The notes beneath the pieces were generated by a model. It searched no databases and was not told where the DNA came from. It saw only the letters and a program-made list of their open reading frames with translations. From Bacteroidetes bacterium HLUCCA01 (GTDB lineage Bacteria > Bacteroidota > Rhodothermia > Balneolales > HLUCCA01), in contig LIHN01000015.1 of assembly GCA_001314545.1 (NCBI GenBank), positions 50,821 through 114,820 of the forward strand: a stretch of 64,000 nucleotides of DNA. Direction: 5' to 3'. Shown one piece after another: positions 53,654 to 62,779 of the stretch; the stretch's first letter is position 1, and the number at the start of each line of letters is the position of its first letter. Both the position numbers and the translations under genes were made by a program.

Positions 53654-54496
53654 CTAAAACAGAATGGTCTTATTCCCATAGGTCATAATCCTGCGGTTAG
53701 CGTAATACCACAGAGCGCGGGAAAGAACATTTTTCTCCACCTCCTTACCCTTGCGTTTGAGATCCTCAATGGAATCGCTGTGCTTGACCCGAATTACATC
53801 CTGCTCGATGATAGGACCCGCATCCAGTTCTTCGGTCACAAAGTGCGAGGTTGCACCAATAATTTTCACCCCCCTGTAGTAGGCCGAGTGGTAGGGTCGG
53901 GCTCCGGGAAATGCCGGCAGAAATGAGTGGTGTATGTTAATGATGCGATTACGGTAGGCCTGAATAAAATCAGGACTCACAATCTGCATATACTTGGCCA
54001 GAACTACAACATCTACCTGGTGGTGTTTGAGTAAAGCCAGCTGTTCAGCTTCGGCGCCCGACTTACTTTCGGCAGTGACGGGTATGTGTTTAAAGGGGAT
54101 GTTAAACTGCCGGGCGATGACGCCCAAATCTTCGTGGTTGCTGATAATTAAGGGAATCTCAACGGGGAGTTCCCCGTCTATCGACCGTGAGAGGATGTCC
54201 AGAAGGCAGTGCGATTCGCGTGTCACAAAAATGGCAACCCGCAATTTATGGTCGGCCGGATGTAAATCCCATTCGGTGCCGCCATTCAATCTGCCCATGA
54301 AGTCGCCAAGTTTTTCCTGCAGCGCTCCGGTTGCCTGCGTGAAGGCTATCCGCATGAAAAAACGGGATTGATGCAAATCAACGTATTGATCGATTTCAAT
54401 AATATTATGGCCATGTTCCTTGAAAAAGGATGTAATCTCATTGACCAAACCAACCCGGTCAGGGCATGAAATTCGTAAAATGTAGGTCGCATTCAT
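53654..54496 (-). CDS. purU: Formyltetrahydrofolate deformylase
   Basis: 280 residues. An N-terminal ACT domain (about 1-80; ILRISCPDRVGLVNEITSF) is the regulatory part. The C-terminal formyl-transferase fold has VVVLAKYMQIVSP, catalytic NIHHSFLPAFPGARPYHSAY and HFVTEELDAGPIIEQD, holding the Asn-His-Asp set. It hydrolyses 10-formyl-THF to formate, balancing the one-carbon pool and supplying formate for purine synthesis. Last gene in a minus-strand run, 52 nt after the MATE gene and convergent with the TauE gene. Confidence 0.96.
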   Translation of the reverse strand: MNATYILRISCPDRVGLVNEITSFFKEHGHNIIEIDQYVDLHQSRFFMRIAFTQATGALQEKLGDFMGRLNGGTEWDLHPADHKLRVAIFVTRESHCLLDILSRSIDGELPVEIPLIISNHEDLGVIARQFNIPFKHIPVTAESKSGAEAEQLALLKHHQVDVVVLAKYMQIVSPDFIQAYRNRIINIHHSFLPAFPGARPYHSAYYRGVKIIGATSHFVTEELDAGPIIEQDVIRVKHSDSIEDLKRKGKEVEKNVLSRALWYYANRRIMTYGNKTILF

Positions 54497-54548
54497 GGTA
54501 AAAGCTGATAATCCTGCTCTATGGTGGGGTTTTGAATACCGGATAAAT

Positions 54549-55961
54549 TTATCCGGCCTTATTTTCTGACGGTTTGGGCAACCCGCTGCGGGTCAGCATA
54601 TGAAAACGCATATTATGAAGTACAGCAGCAACGGTCAAACCTGCAGTCAACCCAATCCAAAGCCCCTGCGGACCCCACTCGCGGATGATGCCGAAGTAGT
54701 AGCCCAACGGTAGACCAATTATCCAGTAGGCTATCAGGTTGACAATCATAGGCACTTTGGTGTCTTTAAGACCCCGCAATGCTCCGGAACCGCTAACCTG
54801 CAGTCCGTCGGATACCTGAAAAATTGCAGCCATATAAATCAGGGTAATGGCAATATCACGGAGATTTTCGTCAGAGGTATACAAAGAGACAATCCAGCCT
54901 GGAATCAGATACATAATCAACGCCGTACAGCACATGAAGGCAACAGCCACACCAATTCCTGAAAATCCGCTGAAGCGGGCTGGAATCATGCCCGACCTTC
55001 CATAAACCTGACCAACCCGTACCGTGATGGCCGATGACAGTCCAAAGGCGAGCATGAAGGTAACTGAGGCAAAGTTCAGGGCAATCTGATGCGCTGCAAC
55101 CGCCAGTGTTCCCAGTGATCCCATTATCAGGCCAACCACAGCGAACATGGTCACTTCCATGGTCATGCTGATACCGATGGGGGTACCCACACGCAGTAAC
55201 TCACTGATATACTTCCACTCCGGTAACCGTACCCGCTCGAAAATTCCAAAACGCTTGTAGGCCTTGTTACCCCAGGTGTAGGCCAGCAGCCCGATAAAGA
55301 GTACCAGCATGACGATGGAGGAAGCGTACCCTGTGCCGACAGCGCCAAGTTGCGGGAACCCGAATTTTCCGAACATCAGGGTATAATTCCCTGCAATATT
55401 GAACAGCAGTCCTGCAAATCCGATGTACATAGCCGGTTTAGTCACGGATATTCCTTCATTGAAATTCCGCAGTGCCATATACAGGAATAGAAAGGGGACA
55501 CCGAACGATATGGCCCGCATGTAACCCAGCGTCAGGGGTATAATTTCAGGGTCAACCTGCATGAACTGCAGTACCACTCCGGTGTTTCTGAGCATAAATA
55601 CAGCCGGAATGCTCAGTAGCAGGCTCAGCCAGAGCGCCTGCCGGGTTGACTTGCCGATGAGCTGGAGATTTCTGCGACCGAAATGCTGAGCTACAATAGG
55701 GCTGAGACCCATGAGAATACCACCGCCAAGCATGATGACCGGTGTAAATAAACTTCCGCCAACCGCAACGGCTGCCAGGTCCCGCGCACTCAGATTCCCC
55801 GCCATTAATGTGTCGACCACACTCATGGAAATTTGCAGCAGATTTCCAATAACAACGGGTATTCCAATCTGGAATAAAACACGAATTTCCTGCAAAAAGC
55901 GCGCCTTCAGCGTTTTTTGAGGTTGGTTTTCAGTAGGGGCAGCCATGGGTTGTTCGAGCAT
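54549..55961 (-). CDS. MATE-family multidrug efflux transporter
   Basis: 470 residues with about 12 membrane helices in two six-helix halves. It has the family patterns IGIPVVIGNLLQISMSVVDTLMAGNLSARDLAAVAVG in the first half (quoted as spaced motifs PVVIGNLLQ, VDTLMAGNLS) and VAAHQIALNFASVTFMLAFGLSSA in the second. NorM-type sequence, so probably a Na+- or H+-coupled exporter of cationic drugs. Substrate unassigned. It sits in a run of closely spaced minus-strand genes. Confidence 0.93.
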   Translation of the reverse strand: MLEQPMAAPTENQPQKTLKARFLQEIRVLFQIGIPVVIGNLLQISMSVVDTLMAGNLSARDLAAVAVGGSLFTPVIMLGGGILMGLSPIVAQHFGRRNLQLIGKSTRQALWLSLLLSIPAVFMLRNTGVVLQFMQVDPEIIPLTLGYMRAISFGVPFLFLYMALRNFNEGISVTKPAMYIGFAGLLFNIAGNYTLMFGKFGFPQLGAVGTGYASSIVMLVLFIGLLAYTWGNKAYKRFGIFERVRLPEWKYISELLRVGTPIGISMTMEVTMFAVVGLIMGSLGTLAVAAHQIALNFASVTFMLAFGLSSAITVRVGQVYGRSGMIPARFSGFSGIGVAVAFMCCTALIMYLIPGWIVSLYTSDENLRDIAITLIYMAAIFQVSDGLQVSGSGALRGLKDTKVPMIVNLIAYWIIGLPLGYYFGIIREWGPQGLWIGLTAGLTVAAVLHNMRFHMLTRSGLPKPSENKAG

Positions 55962-56018
55962 TCCGGAAGTTAGGTGACGCGGTGCCGGCGGGTATAGCTA
56001 CACTACGGCTGCCGGGAG

Positions 56019-57824
56019 TCACTCAGCAAGCGGCAAATATACGGTAAATGTAGTTCCTACACCGGAAACGGAGCCGAATCGTATGAAACCCTTGTGCGAT
56101 TCAATGATTTTTTTTGATATCGCCAGACCAAGACCCGTACCACTGCTCTTTGTGGAAAAATTCGGCACAAATATTTTATCCCTCGCTCCATCATCAATTC
56201 CGCGCCCATTATCTGCCAATTCAATCACGGCCCAGCTTTTGTGCCGATACGACCGGATGTAGACAACGCCCCCGTTTCCGGTCGCCTCTGCTGCATTTTT
56301 GATCAGGTTGATGAAAACCCGTTTGAGCTCGTCATGCGCTGCACGGATGCGCATGCTATCATCGTCACAAATGAAATGAAGGAAAATTCGGTTATCAAGG
56401 GCGTACAGCTCCAGTACAGTGTTCATAAACTCCCTGACATTAACCGCTCTGAATTCCTCCATTACGGGTCGGGCAAATCTTGAAAAATCACTCGCTATAG
56501 TACTAAGTGCATCAATTTCTTCAATGAGAGTGCCGGCAATTCGTTTCACCATCGGACGGACTTCCTCAATGGGGCGCTGGTAGTATTCAACCTGCTGATA
56601 CAGATGCTGGATACTCAGTTTCATGGGGGTAAGCGGATTCTTGATTTCGTGAGCTACCTGCCGGGCCATCTGATTCCAGGCAGCATGGCGCTCCGACTCG
56701 GCAAGCTCCTCCTGCAGATTCTGCATCCGGAGGATCATCGCATTATAGGTCTGGGCCAGTTCCCCGATATCGTCTTTCCGGCTGACGTCCATCAAGGCAT
56801 CCAGACTTCCGGCAGAAGTCCGATTCAACGCATTTCGGAATGCATTAATCGGCTGGATGTATGACCGGCTGAGTCCTAATACCACAAGGGCGTAACCGAA
56901 AAAAAGGAGCGAAAGCAAAACAGCAAGGTCTCCGGAAATTGAACGCGCATCAGCCGTTGCCTCCACAGTTTCCGGCAGTCCACCGGCATATCCGGACATC
57001 CCCTGAAGAAGCAGGGCCCATAACAGTAAACCACCAAGCAAATAACGATCTTCAATCTGATGTTGAAAACTGTGGGTGAAGATCCCGGTCAACACAGTCT
57101 TTGAGAGGTTAATATTGATGTAGCCACCAATTCCTGTAACCAACAGTACCGGGAGGAGTACCTGCAGCCAGGTCCTGAACATTACGGCAGGACTACCCTG
57201 CAGCAGGCCGGTCTGAACCGGATTCATCACAACCTCCAGATACACCAGCACGCTCACGAGTACACTCATCATAGCTGCCAGACGAAACCCTGAAAAATCA
57301 CGAAGCTGAAGTCTTTTGGATTGCACAAAGGCTGCAATCAGGTAAACCAGAAAGGAGGCCATTCCCAAAGCAACTGCAGTGAGCGGTTGAAATCCCGGAA
57401 AAATCAAAGCGATGAGCATGAATCCGACCAACCATCCAGCTATTGTAGTCCCTGCAACGTAACGGCCTTTTCCGGGCTCTGAGTTCAGGGTAAACCAGAA
57501 GCCTGCACCCGAAACAAGCAGTACTACAGTAAACATGACGCTCACCGATGCTATCCAGATCAGGTCAGACACAGCCGGGAAAAAGGTTGCTCCGTACAGA
57601 TCGGGTACGGCCGGAGGGTTTAGCAACCTTGCCAGAACCGATGCAACTCCCATAAAAAAACCGCCGGATAAGCCGGTTATCACACCCGCAACCAGAGTAC
57701 GCGGGAGCCAGATAATCCCAAAATAGCGTTGCAGCGAGGTAAGTCTGTTGAACAGTAGTCCCCCGACAGCCAGGAACAGGGCGGTTAAAAGTGCCGGATA
57801 AATAAAGGGATGCAGACCATCCAT
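56019..57824 (-). CDS. NtrY-like polytopic sensor histidine kinase
   Basis: 601 residues. About nine to ten membrane helices occupy residues 1-330, which is unusual since most NtrY kinases have four. A HAMP-like segment (about 335-370) is followed by the HisKA His in QVAHEIKNPLTPMKLSIQHL, the NtrY-type phospho-acceptor motif (about 390). The HATPase domain has LIKNAAEATGN, DNGRGID and SSGTGLGLAISKKII. No response regulator lies next to it, so the partner is elsewhere. Its neighbours are a MATE pump (57 nt downstream) and a 2-hydroxyacid dehydrogenase (34 nt upstream). Confidence 0.92.
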   Translation of the reverse strand: MDGLHPFIYPALLTALFLAVGGLLFNRLTSLQRYFGIIWLPRTLVAGVITGLSGGFFMGVASVLARLLNPPAVPDLYGATFFPAVSDLIWIASVSVMFTVVLLVSGAGFWFTLNSEPGKGRYVAGTTIAGWLVGFMLIALIFPGFQPLTAVALGMASFLVYLIAAFVQSKRLQLRDFSGFRLAAMMSVLVSVLVYLEVVMNPVQTGLLQGSPAVMFRTWLQVLLPVLLVTGIGGYININLSKTVLTGIFTHSFQHQIEDRYLLGGLLLWALLLQGMSGYAGGLPETVEATADARSISGDLAVLLSLLFFGYALVVLGLSRSYIQPINAFRNALNRTSAGSLDALMDVSRKDDIGELAQTYNAMILRMQNLQEELAESERHAAWNQMARQVAHEIKNPLTPMKLSIQHLYQQVEYYQRPIEEVRPMVKRIAGTLIEEIDALSTIASDFSRFARPVMEEFRAVNVREFMNTVLELYALDNRIFLHFICDDDSMRIRAAHDELKRVFINLIKNAAEATGNGGVVYIRSYRHKSWAVIELADNGRGIDDGARDKIFVPNFSTKSSGTGLGLAISKKIIESHKGFIRFGSVSGVGTTFTVYLPLAE

Positions 57825-57858
57825 GGCGATGCAGGTCCGTTAGTGGTGCCGTTACAGA

Positions 57859-58833
57859 CTAAACGATAAGGTTTTTCAGGGAATCTGTACCTGAATTATT
57901 CAGCACGCAAGCAATTGCCTTTGCTGCCATCATACCCATCGCCTGCCGGGTTTCATGGGTTCCGCTGCCGATGTGCGGCAAGAGTACGGTATTGGGAGTG
58001 CGAAGCAAGTCGGGGTGTACGCGGGGTTCAAACTCAAATACATCCAGTCCGGCACCGCCCAGTTTGCCGTCAAGCAATGCTGCAGCCAGCGCCGCCTCAT
58101 CAACGAGGGGCCCTCTGCCGGTGTTGATCAGAATGGCGCCGGATTTGAGTCGGGCAATCCGTTCCTTGTTGATAATGTGATGGGTTTGCGGGGTTAGCGG
58201 GGCGCTGAGGAAGACGAAATCAGATACCTCAAGCATGGTCGGGAGATCCGGGAAAAAACGGGCATTGAGCTCCTTTTCAACCGACGCATGAACGCGGGAT
58301 CGGTTGTGGTAAGCTATTTGAATGCCAAAGCCTCGCAACCGCCGGGCTATTGCAGCCCCGATTCGGCCCATACCCAGAATGCCGGCGGTTTTGCCATGAA
58401 GTTCAGTTCCGAGGAACCCCATAGGATGCCAGCCATCAAACGCACCCGAGCGTAACTGCGCTTCCGCAGCCGTTAAATGGCGTGCTACGGATAGCAGCAG
58501 ACCAAGAGCGATGTCTGCGGTAGCCTCAGAGAGGACATCCGGGGTGTTTGCCACACGTATTCCAAGTTCCCGGGCAACTTCAGTATCGATATTATTGAAT
58601 CCAACCGCAAAATTGGCCACGATTTTTAACTGCGTATTGCCCCTCAGTACGTCTGCGTTTACCGGATTCGACAACATGGTCAGCGCTGCATCCATACCCT
58701 GAAATGCTGCAGCCAAGGCGTCTGCGCGGTCTAAGTCGCCTCTGTTACCTACAGTAACCTCGAAACCCTGCTGTTTCAGAAAGGCAGCCGCCTCACCTGG
58801 GACCGGTTCGGTAATCAGAACGCGCTTTGGCAT
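57859..58833 (-). CDS. D-isomer-specific 2-hydroxyacid dehydrogenase, glyoxylate/hydroxypyruvate reductase-like
   Basis: 324 residues. It shows ANFAVGFNNIDTEVARELGI, the NAD(P)-binding GILGMGRIGAAIARRLRGF, YHNRSRVHASVEKEL (an Arg after the second strand, favouring NADPH), NTGRGPLVDEAAL, and the catalytic His in LLPHIGSGTHETR. Arg, Glu and His form the usual catalytic set. It probably reduces glyoxylate or hydroxypyruvate; related phosphonate or lactate dehydrogenases cannot be excluded. It begins 6 nt after rsfS. Confidence 0.92.
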   Translation of the reverse strand: MPKRVLITEPVPGEAAAFLKQQGFEVTVGNRGDLDRADALAAAFQGMDAALTMLSNPVNADVLRGNTQLKIVANFAVGFNNIDTEVARELGIRVANTPDVLSEATADIALGLLLSVARHLTAAEAQLRSGAFDGWHPMGFLGTELHGKTAGILGMGRIGAAIARRLRGFGIQIAYHNRSRVHASVEKELNARFFPDLPTMLEVSDFVFLSAPLTPQTHHIINKERIARLKSGAILINTGRGPLVDEAALAAALLDGKLGGAGLDVFEFEPRVHPDLLRTPNTVLLPHIGSGTHETRQAMGMMAAKAIACVLNNSGTDSLKNLIV

Positions 58834-58839
58834 GACCGT

Positions 58840-59226
58840 TTAATCTTTGATTTCGGTGATTTCAGCGTCCTGCCACATTTTTTCAATTCCATAGAACTCG
58901 CGCAGATCATGCAGAAACACATGAACTACTATGTTCACGTAATCAAGAACAATCCAGCGGTTGGTGTTATGGCCTTCCTTTTTCCATACATACTCACCAA
59001 ATGCCTGCTTTACCTCGTAGGCCACATTATCAGCAATAGCCTTTACCTGGGTGTCAGATGTACCGTGGCAAACAATGAAATAATCTGTAAGTGTAGTAAT
59101 TTTACGCACATCCAGCAGTCGAATTTGCTCTGCTTTTTTATCGAGAAGGGCTTCTGATATCACCGCTATCATTTCTTCTGCGGTTGGCTTAGGTAAATTT
59201 TCAGTTGATTTTGATTGTAATGACAT
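58840..59226 (-). CDS. rsfS: Ribosomal silencing factor RsfS
   Basis: 128 residues. The conserved core is IRLLDVRKITTLTDYFIVCHGTSDTQVKAIADNV, followed by GHNTNRWIVLDYVNIVVHVFLHDLREFYGIEKMWQDAE. RsfS binds L14 on the large subunit and blocks 30S joining under starvation. It lies 6 nt before the 2-hydroxyacid dehydrogenase gene and 6 nt after the LytR_C gene. Confidence 0.96.
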   Translation of the reverse strand: MSLQSKSTENLPKPTAEEMIAVISEALLDKKAEQIRLLDVRKITTLTDYFIVCHGTSDTQVKAIADNVAYEVKQAFGEYVWKKEGHNTNRWIVLDYVNIVVHVFLHDLREFYGIEKMWQDAEITEIKD

Positions 59227-59232
59227 AAATAA

Positions 59233-59694
59233 TTATTTCAGATTCAGACGCTCATAATCAGCGCCGATGACCACAGTGGCATCCAGATAAAAACCGGGTG
59301 ATACTTCCCGCACAATATTCCGCTCTTCAATTCCCAGCACCCGCGCTACCCGACGTGCATTATCAAGATTGCCGATCCGATCGATGACCAGCGTTTCTTC
59401 AACCCCAAACACCTCGAAATTCCCGGTTTCAACAACATCAAATCCGCTGGCCCTCAATTTATCGGTAAAGCTGCCCGCCAATCCCGGGGCCCCGTGACCG
59501 TTAAGTACTTGAATTTGAATAATTTCGCCGATAAGATGTGTTGGCGATGGGGTGCGTTCAACCTGTGCCTTAGGGTATAAAAGACGGAAAACCAATGCCG
59601 CCATCAGTACCAAAAAAAGTACCGACAAAAACCCAAGGAGCATGTTTATGCGATAATCGCTGAATGACGTGTCCGGCTTGTTTTCCGTGTGCAT
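59233..59694 (-). CDS. LytR_C-domain membrane protein
   Basis: 153 residues. One membrane helix (about 20-42; LGFLSVLFLVLMAALVFRL) follows a short cytoplasmic tail. The remainder is a LytR_C-type domain: IQIQVLNGHGAPGLAGSFTDKLRASGFDVV, ETLVIDRIGNLDNARRVARVLGI and ATVVIGADYERL. The domain occurs at the end of LCP cell-wall enzymes; alone, as here, it has no settled function. It is located between the exported protein gene and rsfS, each 6 nt away. Confidence 0.87.
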   Translation of the reverse strand: MHTENKPDTSFSDYRINMLLGFLSVLFLVLMAALVFRLLYPKAQVERTPSPTHLIGEIIQIQVLNGHGAPGLAGSFTDKLRASGFDVVETGNFEVFGVEETLVIDRIGNLDNARRVARVLGIEERNIVREVSPGFYLDATVVIGADYERLNLK

Positions 59695-59700
59695 GTACTA

Positions 59701-60231
59701 TCAGAACGTACGAAACGGGTTATATCCCCATCCGTTGCCGTAAAAGGAATTATATCCGTAAGGATCGCCAAAACCGTTGTAACCCATTCCTCCGGGGACT
59801 TGCCGGAATTGAAAACGGATTTGAGTACGATCATTGAAACGATAATTGAACTCAGCATTTCGCACAAAGATCTGGCCCGACTGATTCATTCCCGGAACGG
59901 CCTGTCCGAAAGGGGAGTGTGCAAAAGCTATATCGACCCGACCGTTCATGCGCTCATTAAAATCCAGGAAAAGCGTATTGGTATACATGTTTTGGTTGTA
60001 CACATCCCCGCCAAAGCTGCCCATGCTCATTTCGTAGGAATGACCCATGGTAACATTCACAAAATTAAAAAGCCGCGAAGAAGAACTCCGCTGAGTCTCA
60101 GTCATCAGCGTAGGGCCTGTTATCTGATAGGGTGAAGGCAAGTCACGGCGTAACTGTGCATGAATGTCGGTCACGGTTACCAGAACCAGTAAAATTACAA
60201 TGGATGAGAATATTCCTGGCTTAATCGACAT
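59701..60231 (-). CDS. Exported protein of unknown function
   Basis: 176 residues. A signal peptide (SIVILLVLVTVTDIHA) leads into a mature chain rich in Asn, Gly, Phe and Met, with beta-like stretches such as LFNFVNVTMGHSYEMSMGSFGG and AEFNYRFNDRTQIRFQFRQ. These suggest an outer-membrane barrel or adhesive beta-protein. The last 35 residues are a low-complexity Gly/Tyr/Asn/Phe tail. I recognise no family. It heads a tightly spaced minus-strand run (gap of 6 nt to the LytR_C gene). Confidence 0.75.
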   Translation of the reverse strand: MSIKPGIFSSIVILLVLVTVTDIHAQLRRDLPSPYQITGPTLMTETQRSSSSRLFNFVNVTMGHSYEMSMGSFGGDVYNQNMYTNTLFLDFNERMNGRVDIAFAHSPFGQAVPGMNQSGQIFVRNAEFNYRFNDRTQIRFQFRQVPGGMGYNGFGDPYGYNSFYGNGWGYNPFRTF

Positions 60232-60323
60232 ACGGTTTGCTCCTGCTGTTGGAAAGCTTGTTTTCTATGCACCTAACGTACTAAAAAAAGAAAAATTATA
60301 CCAAATAAAACTGGTAAAAACTG

Positions 60324-60410
60324 CGGAGGTGGAGGGATTCGAACCCCCGGTACACTTGCGTATACAACAGTTTTCGAGACTGCCCCATTCGACCGCTCTG
60401 GCACACCTCC
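60324..60410 (-). tRNA. tRNA-Ser (anticodon CGA)
   Basis: 87 nt on the minus strand. The acceptor pairs GGAGGTG (60410-60404) with CACCTCC. The anticodon loop reads CTCGAAA with anticodon CGA. A long variable arm identifies a class II tRNA, and TTCGAATC is the T-loop. It reads UCG codons. CCA is not fully encoded. Length is right for tRNA-Ser. Confidence 0.95.
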
Positions 60411-60529
60411 TTCACATCAGGCTTGATAGTTGTCATGCCCTCCGGAACTTCATATATTACGGATATTTTTTCCGCTAAAAAAGAGCAAACCATCTGAACC
60501 CGGCAACAGCCTCCATCCAACCGCACTAT

Positions 60530-61576
60530 ATGAAGCTGACTGATTTTCGCTACGAGTTTGAGAACATTCAAATTCCCGAGCATCCTGTAGAACCCAGGGA
60601 TTCCGCAAAGCTCATGGTCATTAACAGAGCGGAAAAAACCATTGCCCATGAAACATTCCGGGATATACACAAATACCTGAATGCCGGAGACTGCATGGTA
60701 ATCAACAATACCAAAGTTTTTCCGGCCCGTCTAAAGGGGAAAAAAGAAAAAACGGAAGCCAGTATCGAGGTGTTTTTACTCCGTGAACTTCAGCCCGAAA
60801 ATAAACTTTGGGATGTCCTTGTTGAGCCGGCCCGCAAAATTCGGATTGGAAATAAGTTGTATTTCGAAGAAGATCTGGTAGCTGAGGTGGTAGATAATAC
60901 AACTTCGCGGGGCCGTACTATCCGTTTTCTGTTTGACGGACCCAACGAGGAGCTTTACGCTATTCTTGACCGAATCGGTGAAATGCCGCTCCCTCCCTAT
61001 ATAGAGCGGGAGCCTGTTGAGACCGATAAAGAGCGGTATCAAACCGTGTATGCCAAAGAGCGTGGCGCGGTTGCAGCACCCACTGCCGGGATGCACTTTA
61101 CCCCGGCACTGCTGGATAAACTCGTTGATAAGGGTGTGAAAATTGCACCGGTAACCCTTCACATTGGCTGGGGAACATTCCGCCCGGTTGAAGTTGAGGA
61201 CCTTACCAAACACCGTATGGATTCGGAGAACTATTATATCAGTGAAGAAACATCCCGCATGATCAATGAGACGCTGGATTCCAAAAAGAATCGCGTGATT
61301 GCCTGTGGGACCACCTCAGTGCGTACCATAGAAACTTCGGTGACGGCCAGCGGGCATTCCAAGCCCTCATTCGGCTGGACCGATAAATTCATCTATCCAC
61401 CCTATGATTTTAAAATTACCGAGGGATTAATCACCAATTTTCACCAGGCCGAGTCTACACTGTTGATGCTGGTTGCAGCATTTTGTGATTATGACCTGCT
61501 CATGAAAGCATACCGGGAAGCCGCCGACAACCAATACCGTTTCCACTCCTTCGGAGACGCAATGCTCATCCTGTAA
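60530..61576 (+). CDS. queA: S-adenosylmethionine:tRNA ribosyltransferase-isomerase
   Basis: 348 residues. Conserved blocks are EHPVEPRDSAKLMVINR, GDCMVINNTKVFPARL, EMPLPPYIEREP, YQTVYAKERGAVAAPTAGMHFT and NFHQAESTLLMLVAAF. QueA transfers the ribosyl moiety of SAM to 7-aminomethyl-7-deazaguanine in tRNA, making epoxyqueuosine. ispD follows 7 nt after it; the pair shares no pathway but is probably co-transcribed. Confidence 0.97.
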   Translation: MKLTDFRYEFENIQIPEHPVEPRDSAKLMVINRAEKTIAHETFRDIHKYLNAGDCMVINNTKVFPARLKGKKEKTEASIEVFLLRELQPENKLWDVLVEPARKIRIGNKLYFEEDLVAEVVDNTTSRGRTIRFLFDGPNEELYAILDRIGEMPLPPYIEREPVETDKERYQTVYAKERGAVAAPTAGMHFTPALLDKLVDKGVKIAPVTLHIGWGTFRPVEVEDLTKHRMDSENYYISEETSRMINETLDSKKNRVIACGTTSVRTIETSVTASGHSKPSFGWTDKFIYPPYDFKITEGLITNFHQAESTLLMLVAAFCDYDLLMKAYREAADNQYRFHSFGDAMLIL

Positions 61577-61583
61577 CTACTGT

Positions 61584-62282
61584 GTGACCGGTTTGGCAGT
61601 CCGCATCAGTGTAATTATACCTGCCGCAGGAAGCGGTTCCCGTATGGGCAGTGACATACCCAAGCCGTTTCTGCAGATGGGAGGTCTGTCCATATTGTCC
61701 CATACCCTGCGCTGCTTTGACATGCCCCGGCAGATTTCGGAAATCGTTCTTCCGGTATCGACCGGCAGCAGGGATCTGGCGGAGCACGCTGTGGCTGCAG
61801 CTTCATTGCAGGTTCCGGTACGATACGTCGAAGGAGGCGATGAGCGTATGTATTCTATATGGAACGCACTTCAGATTACAGATAAAACGGCTGATCTGAT
61901 AGCCGTACATGATGCAGTAAGACCATTCGTGTCGACCGATTTATGGCAACGACTGGTTGATCAGGCGCTTCGCGGCGGTGCAGCTATTCCTGGATTGCCC
62001 GTGACAGACACCATTAAGATCACAGACAATAATAACCGGGTTGTTCATACGCCTCCGCGCGAAACGCTCCGAAGCGTACAGACGCCCCAGGTTTTTGCAC
62101 GTGAAATTTTATGGAAGGCTTATCAGCACGCGATGAAGGAAGGCAGTTTCGGCACGGATGATGCCAGTCTGGTGGAACAAATTAATGTACCGGTGATGTT
62201 GGTGCAGGGTGAAAAGGAAAACTTTAAAATTACCTACCCGGCCGACATCCGCAGGGCCGAAGAACAATTAAACAACAGATAA
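61584..62282 (+). CDS. ispD: 2-C-methyl-D-erythritol 4-phosphate cytidylyltransferase
   Basis: 232 residues, starting at GTG 61584. The nucleotidyltransferase N-terminus ISVIIPAAGSGSRMGSDIPKPFLQM has the CTP-binding loop. VHDAVRPFVS, GLPVTDTIKI and QTPQVFAREIL are characteristic. It converts MEP and CTP to CDP-methylerythritol in the non-mevalonate isoprenoid route. ispF follows after 2 nt. Confidence 0.96.
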   Translation: MTGLAVRISVIIPAAGSGSRMGSDIPKPFLQMGGLSILSHTLRCFDMPRQISEIVLPVSTGSRDLAEHAVAAASLQVPVRYVEGGDERMYSIWNALQITDKTADLIAVHDAVRPFVSTDLWQRLVDQALRGGAAIPGLPVTDTIKITDNNNRVVHTPPRETLRSVQTPQVFAREILWKAYQHAMKEGSFGTDDASLVEQINVPVMLVQGEKENFKITYPADIRRAEEQLNNR

Positions 62283-62284
62283 AC

Positions 62285-62779
62285 ATGCTGACTGACATTC
62301 GCATAGGGCAGGGTTATGATGTGCATCAGCTGGCAGCCGGCCGAAAACTGCTGATCGGCGGAGTTGAAATTCCTCACGAGCGCGGTCTTCTCGGGCACTC
62401 CGATGCCGATGTACTTTTACATGCAATTAATGATGCACTTTTCGGTGCGCTGGCCATGGGAGATATCGGGACACACTTTCCGGATACCGACTCCCGGTGG
62501 AAAAATGCGGACAGCAAAAAACTGCTTGCCGCGTCCTACGCCCTGATTAAGGGGAAAGGGTACCGGTTGGTCAACCTCGATAGTACCATCATCGCAGAAG
62601 AACCTAAAATGAAACCCTACATTCCGGCTATGCAGCAGGTTGTGTGTGAAATTCTGGAATGCGCACCCGCAGAAGTGTCGATAAAAGCAACAACTTCAGA
62701 AGCTATGGGTTTTGTAGGTCGCAAAGAGGGTATAAGCGCGATGGCTGTCGTGCTTCTGACACGTAATACACATGCTTGA
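62285..62779 (+). CDS. ispF: 2-C-methyl-D-erythritol 2,4-cyclodiphosphate synthase
   Basis: 164 residues. Metal and substrate ligands are in GQGYDVHQLAAGR (Asp and His) and LLGHSDADVLLHAINDALFGAL. SIKATTSEAMGFVGRKEGI closes the site. It forms the cyclic diphosphate and releases CMP. It lies 2 nt after ispD, a common pairing for these enzymes, and overlaps the DedA gene by 8 nt. Confidence 0.97.
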   Translation: MLTDIRIGQGYDVHQLAAGRKLLIGGVEIPHERGLLGHSDADVLLHAINDALFGALAMGDIGTHFPDTDSRWKNADSKKLLAASYALIKGKGYRLVNLDSTIIAEEPKMKPYIPAMQQVVCEILECAPAEVSIKATTSEAMGFVGRKEGISAMAVVLLTRNTHA

